From assembly GCA_933822405.4 (NCBI GenBank), contig CAKOGP040001791.1, forward strand, positions 4,062 to 16,218: a stretch of DNA of 12,157 bases, read 5' to 3'. This document shows positions 8,474 through 12,157 of the stretch, in pieces. This DNA comes from Cylindrotheca closterium. Taxonomy: Eukaryota; Bacillariophyta; Bacillariophyceae; Bacillariales; Bacillariaceae. Positions within the stretch are counted from its first letter, which is position 1; each line of letters starts with the position of its first letter. The notes beneath the pieces were generated by a model that searched no databases, was not told the DNA's origin, and was given only the letters and a program-made list of their open reading frames with translations. Both the position numbers and the translations under genes were made by a program.

Positions 8474-9090
8474 GCAGTTTTCTGTGAAGCCAGCTTTCTC
8501 TTTTTTTTGGAGAGTCGATGTGGTCATTTTCACCCTCTTCTGCACGAAACTTCAAAAATCGACTTTCACTTATTGCCTGCCAGAAAGAAACTTCTACGAC
8601 AAGGAATTTTATAAATGTTCACAATGCCGTTAAGTATTCAACTTCATTCGCCAGATAAAATTTTAAAGTTTGTGCCGTGTCCCACAAAAGGCTGAGGACT
8701 AACTTAGGCACAGTAGCGATTGAAAGATTGCTAAAGAGATATTATGAGCTTAATGGAGAACTACTTCCCTGGGCAGAACGCGATAGCCATACTGACATCA
8801 GCAGAGAAGGTGTGTACTGGAGACACACAACTTCTACTGCAGTCTTGATAAGATGTATTCGTCAGACTGTCTCCACCTCATTGCCACATCACTGTCGGCT
8901 CGTAGCGTAGGTAATAGATGTACTCGACATTTGGCAAGATTGCTTTTGACAAGACTACTGTGGGCATGCTGAGTAAGGGGGCGTTTGTAGAAGTACTCAT
9001 ATCAGAGTAATCGATGTTCATTCGACTGATATGATTCGACTAGTTGGACTAGTGGACTAATGTGAGCCACGACAGTTTGTTTTATTTTTA
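8474..9090. other. Left half of nested element: no gene seen
   Basis: Only short chance reading frames occur here, none with recognisable protein character. Small structures are present: a 9-bp inverted repeat TCATATCAG (8997-9005) / CTGATATGA (9026-9034) with a 20-bp spacer, a repeated ATTCGACT, and three tandem variants of GACTAGT(T)G near 9037-9061. A run of eight T occurs near 8502. Confidence 0.5.
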
Positions 9091-9726
9091 CAGCAATTGC
9101 GGAACATCTGTAATGACCCCAAAAAAACCTGTAAATTTTTCACAGAAGTTTCGGAACATCTGTGAAAAATTCACAGAGATTTCGGAACATCTGTGAAAAA
9201 TTCACAGAATTTTTGACTCAGACGATAGAAAATTTACAGACTTTTTGACTCAGACGACCGTGGAAAAAAGTCTACGACTAGTTTTACATAGTGCAGCCAT
9301 AAATGTTATATTCCTAGCTGAACCCACCATTCGCCACAATTTTGACATTTCGGAACATCTGTGAAGACCCTTAAAAAACCTGTGAAAAATTCACAGAAGT
9401 TTCGGAACATCTGTGAAAAATTCACAGAGATTTCGGAACATCTGTGAAAAATTCACAGAATTTTTGACCCAGACGACCAAGCATTGCTTGCGCACACCAT
9501 TAACCGTTTTTTCCTCTACCGAAATTGTATGGTGCTTTTACGAAAGGGCATGCGTGCACGCATGTCAGCTGAACCTCTGTTGAAACTTCACGGCAATTTC
9601 GGAACATCTGTGAAGACCCTTAAAAAACCTGTGAAAAATTCACAGAGATTTCGGAACATCTGTTGGTCATTCACAGAGATTTCGGAACATCTGTGAAAAA
9701 TTCACAGAATTTTTGACTCAGAGGAC
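9091..9726. repeat. Three ~250-bp repeat units, each with three palindromes at 31-bp spacing
   Basis: The 17-nt palindrome CTGTGAAAAATTCACAG (7-bp arms, AAA centre) or a close variant starts at 9129, 9160, 9191; 9380, 9411, 9442; and 9629, 9660, 9691. Spacing within each set is exactly 31 bp and sets are 251 and 249 bp apart. The copies at 9129 and 9660 are variants; the other seven are exact. Sets are preceded by CGGAACATCTG (9100, 9351, 9600) and an A-rich AAAAAACCTGT segment, and followed by AATTTTTGACYCAGA (an AATTTTTGACTCAGA/GACCCAGA block). The ~110-bp spacers between sets have diverged apart from pieces such as AGCTGAACC (9316 and 9567). Confidence 0.9.
9549..9564. repeat. Perfect 16-bp palindrome in a spacer of the repeat array
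   Basis: CATGCGTGCACGCATG equals its own reverse complement. It lies in the spacer between the second and third repeat sets and has no counterpart in the first spacer. It could bind a dimeric protein or be chance; nothing else identifies a function. Confidence 0.6.
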
Positions 9727-9905
9727 AAAAACAATGTCAATTAGGGGAACTGTCTGTAATTTAACGAACTACGACCAAAACGCGACGATCACCGACCAAG
9801 AATGAATTCCACGAGCAGTGATGATGTCGGATCATAGATCCCCGTGCAGAAGGAGTGAGCAAGCCGGTCAGGCCCCGATTCCAGTTCAGATTCACACCAA
9901 AATGC

Positions 9906-9915
9906 GGAATATCCC
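9906..9915. repeat. Right copy of putative target-site duplication
   Basis: GGAATATCCC follows the right terminal repeat directly. The RT reading frame is open through it, which suggests it keeps the ancestral sequence and that the left copy lost one A. Confidence 0.5.
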
Positions 9916-11334
9916 AGACGTACGATATTCGTCGGAAAGCGGAAGCGAGGTGTAGAAGGGTTACGAATGGGGCCGTCCCGTGGTCTCCTCAGACCCAAAA
10001 CTTTTGGGACCGCCAGTCCCTCTGGAAGCTACTGCCGAAGGGAAGGAAGCAATGTCGAGTCAGCTCGCGGAAAATCCGTCGCCTTATGAAGAAGACTAAG
10101 TTGCCCGACGCTTGGAAGAAGACTACGGCTGAATTGGAGACGGCATTGCGTAATGACAGGAAAGAGTACTTGCATGCCAAGAAAAACCACGCGGTTACAT
10201 GGCGCAAGGAGTTCTTGACTATTCAAGTGAAGCAATCTAAGAAGAAACAATGGACATCGCGCAAGGCTAGAGATCGCTTTTTGAGGTTACGGCGGATGAA
10301 GCAACGAGAGGAGGCGAGACGCCGCCGCCGCGCCCAGTCAAAAGGATCTACCGGTGGTTTGCAAGCGATTCAAGTTGAGGAGCAGTTACCTAACGGACAA
10401 GTGGACCTTCGAACTCTCACTGACCGGAGACAAGTTGAGCAAGGGTGCATGCAGGAAAATCGAGCACGGTACGACCAGACTCGATCGCCCTATACGACTC
10501 CTCCCATGGACGAACCCTTGTATTCAATGTTCACCGGGGCGGACGCAGAGAGGAACTCCCACGCCCTTCTGGAGGGCCGCCTTCCAATGCCGGATGGGAT
10601 CGATTCTTACACTCAGTTATTCCTGGAACAGTGCCGTTTCCATCAAGGGCATTCTATGATCCCGATGGAAGTGTCGCCGGACGATCATACTTACTTCTGG
10701 TCCCCTAATCCAGAGAATAAGGGCTCGGAACCACATGGGCTTCATAACGGGCATTTCAAGGCTGGGATCTATTCTCCTACGGTGGCTCAATGCGACGCTC
10801 TCTTCCGCCACATACCCTTGACAACTGGGTTTGTCCCTGACAACTGGCGGCATCTGATGAATTTTGCCATTGGAAAGAAGCCAGGAGACTTCCGGCTGAC
10901 AAAAATGCGCACGATCCAGCTCATGAATTCTGAATCCCAAGCGAACTACAAAAAATTGGGCCGCCTGGCCATGGCCTACGGTGAAGAACATCACCTCTTG
11001 GCCGATGGACAGTGCGGGGCTCGAAAGCACCATCAAGCGATCGATCTCGCCCTGTCTAAACGCCTTGTGTGGGACCTGCTGATTCTCCAGCGCCGCTCCG
11101 CGGGGTGGATTTCAAATGACGCAAAGTCTTGTTTTGATCGGGTCGTCCATTGGGTTGCGGTGATAGCTATGATGCGTCTGGCGATTACTTGGAATGCGTT
11201 GCGGATGATGTTTGACACTCTAGCCACGTCCACGCACCGAGTGCGGACGGGCTTTGGTGACTCTGAAGAGAGATCCCCCTTCTATTGTACCATTTCAGGG
11301 TTGCGGCCAGGGCAACGGAGCGGGCCCGCCCATT

Positions 11335-11337
11335 TGA
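11335..11337 (+). other. In-frame TGA next to RT motif B
   Basis: After the frameshift, the motif B frame reads GAGPPI, then this TGA, then VSVSSVIIQMM. A G-to-A change in a Trp codon (TGG) would produce it. Together with the frameshift just upstream it inactivates the RT. Confidence 0.65.
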
Positions 11338-11765
11338 GTTTCGGTTAGCTCCGTCATCATCCAGATGATGACCGCAATGGGCTTTGGCTTTGAATGCCTT
11401 ACAGCAATTGATTCTCAACTGATCACCGCTCGGTGCTTTTGCTTCGTCGATGACACGGACGTGATCAAAGCGGGCAAGTCCGTGGAACAATCTGGCGAGG
11501 ATATATGCCACTCCGTCCAACAAGCGGCTTCCACGTGGGCTGGAGGCATTAGTGCTACTGGAGGGGCAATTAACCCAGAAAAGTCCTTCTGGTGGTTGAT
11601 TGACTTTAGGTGGGACTCCAGAGAGGGCAAATGGAGGTTTCGCCGGACACACCAACTTCTACCGGATCATAAATTACAAATACCTGGACTGACTGGCGAA
11701 TTGGAAGCCTTACGCCGTCTGGAGCCGGATGAGGCAGAGAAAACCTTGGGGGTCATGTTGGCCCC

Positions 11766-11782
11766 ATATATATATATATATA
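11766..11782. repeat. (AT)8 microsatellite at the break in ORF2
   Basis: Seventeen alternating A/T bases follow the LGVMLAP codons directly. ORF2 similarity to the RT family ends here, so the tract marks the junction with unrelated DNA. It could be the site of a deletion, of slippage, or of an insertion at a TA-rich target. Confidence 0.8.
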
Positions 11783-12157
11783 ACTGAATCATTAATTGGT
11801 TTTTATGCTACTTCTAGAGTATCCAACTGCCGGTGTAATACGGCTGTAGAGGCCAGGAACTATGCTGCTTTTAGTCAGATAAGTTTGAACCACGTTGAGG
11901 CATTTTTCAAGAAAAAAGTTGCTCTAGTCGATCATGTCAGGGGACAAATCGGCGCTCCCACTGTTGGTGGGGAAGTACAAACAAGATGCAAGGATTTCTC
12001 CTGGGATACAGAGGAATTTTGTGGGTAGCTTTTCCAAGGAAAGAATTGAATGCAATTCTCTCAAGTCATCTGTCAATGGGCAGATTGGCGCTCCCACTCT
12101 GTTGGTGGGGATTTGGAAGGGTAGACCAAGAAAATCGGTCTGCTGTATCTTTTCCAG
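11783..12157. other. Right edge: no gene recognised
   Basis: No convincing protein is encoded. A 99-codon frame at 11729-12028 starts inside the RT in the wrong frame, crosses the (AT)8 tract and has no recognisable motif. Apart from the direct repeats listed separately I see no structure. Confidence 0.5.
11936..12111. repeat. Pair of ~38-bp direct repeats, period about 137 bp
   Basis: Copies at 11936-11972 and 12072-12111 share GTCA--GGG-CA-AT-GGCGCTCCCAC and GTTGGTGGGGA. The second has an extra CT. The core CCCAC...GTGGG can form a 5-bp hairpin stem. CTTTTCCA follows both copies (about 12031 and 12149), so this may be the beginning of a tandem array that continues past the window. Confidence 0.65.

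Larger units (their letters stand above)
8474..9905. mobile_element. Nested non-autonomous TIR element, possibly Mutator-like
   Basis: This ~1.43-kb segment interrupts ORF2. Its ends are inverted repeats: GCAGTTTTCTGTGAA at 8474-8488, and GCATTTTGGTGTGAA read inward from 9905 to 9891 (12 of 15 match without gaps). A second inverted pair, CTTCTGCACG at 8537-8546 and its complement at 9843-9852, lies 50-65 bp in from each end, each preceded by TCAC. The flanks repeat: GGATATCCC (8465-8473) and GGAATATCCC (9906-9915). If the ancestral site was the 10-bp form, removing the insert rejoins EN and RT in one frame. No transposase is encoded. Duplications of 9-10 bp with long degenerate ends fit Mutator-like elements; hAT (8 bp) is less likely. 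The class assignment is tentative. Confidence 0.6.
3258..11764 (+). mobile_element. Non-LTR retrotransposon copy B with nested insertion, 3' truncated
   Basis: This plus-strand element carries a very long ORF1 (to 7199), then ORF2 with an APE-type endonuclease (7196-8473) and a reverse transcriptase (9906-11764). EN upstream of RT on one ORF2, with no LTR, protease or integrase, marks a LINE-type element that moves by target-primed reverse transcription. ORF1 has one TGA, one frameshift and one TAA. ORF2 has a 1.43-kb insertion, a frameshift and a TGA near RT motif B, and is cut off at an (AT)8 tract soon after the catalytic FVDD. The 5' boundary is approximate and no target-site duplication was found. 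I assign it to a family common in diatoms on the RT motif pattern, from memory. Confidence 0.75.
9906..11764 (+). pseudogene. LINE ORF2, 3' part: reverse transcriptase, frameshifted and truncated (copy B)
   Basis: The frame resumes at 9906 (the open frame upstream to 9855 is inserted DNA). It encodes a Lys/Arg-rich linker (about 9920-10360), then an RT domain from about 10695. RT motifs: SEPHGLHNGHFKAG; GKKPGDFRLTKMRTIQL (fingers); motif A NDAKSCFDRV with the catalytic Asp at 11118-11120; motif B GCGQGNGAGPP (11299-11331); motif C FVDD at 11443-11454, supplying the other two catalytic Asp; then INPEKSFWW and KTLGVMLAP. A one-base shift at about 11285-11300 moves motif B and all that follows into another frame, and TGA at 11335-11337 interrupts it where relatives, as I recall, have Trp. 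The protein ends in (AT)8 soon after LGVMLAP, without the C-terminal part. No RNase H is seen. In an intact element RT copies the element RNA at the EN nick. Confidence 0.85.

Noticed and set aside
8677..8910. Small ORF of 77 codons in the nested element
   Set aside because: It has no recognisable motif, no ATG-led conserved context, and lies in non-autonomous transposon DNA. It is probably chance.
9484..9696. ORF of 70 codons across the palindrome array
   Set aside because: The frame simply translates the DNA repeats and has no protein-like character.
9091..9726. CRISPR array
   Set aside because: The repeats have palindromic cores with 31-bp spacing, but there are no unique spacers between them: the intervening bases are themselves repeated. 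No cas genes are present and the context is eukaryotic.
8465..9923. GATAT as a 5-bp target-site duplication (8466-8470 and 9919-9923)
   Set aside because: It does not coincide with the terminal inverted repeats and joining at it would break the ORF2 frame. The GGA(A)TATCCC pair fits both.
3057..11337. TGA as a recoded sense codon, because three of the in-frame stops are TGA
   Set aside because: Only the one at 11335 falls where Trp would be expected. The others sit in regions without Trp in the related copy, and both ORF1s end at TGA exactly at the ORF2 start. TAG and TAA interruptions are also present, so decay is the simpler explanation.
1..12157. tRNA, rRNA, telomeric or prokaryotic operon signals
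   Set aside because: I looked for cloverleaf-like tRNA ends, rRNA-like conserved blocks, short telomeric tandem repeats and Shine-Dalgarno-led gene strings, and saw none.

Overview
The window looks like repeat-rich DNA from a microbial eukaryote. It holds no bacterial operon signals, no tRNA or rRNA and no recognisable host housekeeping gene. It is dominated by decayed non-LTR (LINE-type) retrotransposons. These have two ORFs: a very long ORF1, and an ORF2 carrying an apurinic-like endonuclease (EN) and a reverse transcriptase (RT). The RT block with a GQGNGAGP-type motif resembles elements I associate with stramenopiles, particularly diatoms. That placement comes from memory of the family and was not searched.

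Layout: (1) 1-387, minus strand: the start of an unidentified low-complexity protein with an internal ~61-residue repeat, running off the left edge. (2) ~525-3251, minus strand: a retroelement copy truncated at both ends, with ORF1 interrupted by two in-frame stops, then ORF2 that stops inside the EN domain. (3) ~3258-11764, plus strand: a second, diverged and more complete copy of the same family, placed head-to-head with the first. Its ORF1 (to 7199) has one in-frame TGA, one frameshift and one TAA. Its ORF2 starts at 7196 and encodes the EN (7196-8473) and the RT (9906-11764). (4) 8474-9905: a ~1.43-kb insertion that splits ORF2 between EN and RT. It has 15-bp imperfect terminal inverted repeats, a 9/10-bp flanking duplication and no transposase, so it looks like a non-autonomous DNA transposon nested in the LINE. 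It carries a 3 x 3 array of a 17-nt palindrome. (5) 11766-12157: an (AT)8 tract where ORF2 is cut off, then unidentified DNA with a pair of direct repeats.

The two copies share ORF1 and ORF2 motifs (for example ELMRHF, AKD-D-GATV, VVVSAYRPNP, DANEDVS) but differ at most other positions, so they are separate lineages and not a recent inverted duplication. In both, ORF2 begins on top of the ORF1 stop: TGATG in the minus copy and ATGA in the plus copy. This suggests ORF2 is made by termination-reinitiation. Neither copy appears able to move on its own. The history read from the sequence is decay of both LINE copies, with a cut-and-paste-type element landing in the plus copy's ORF2.
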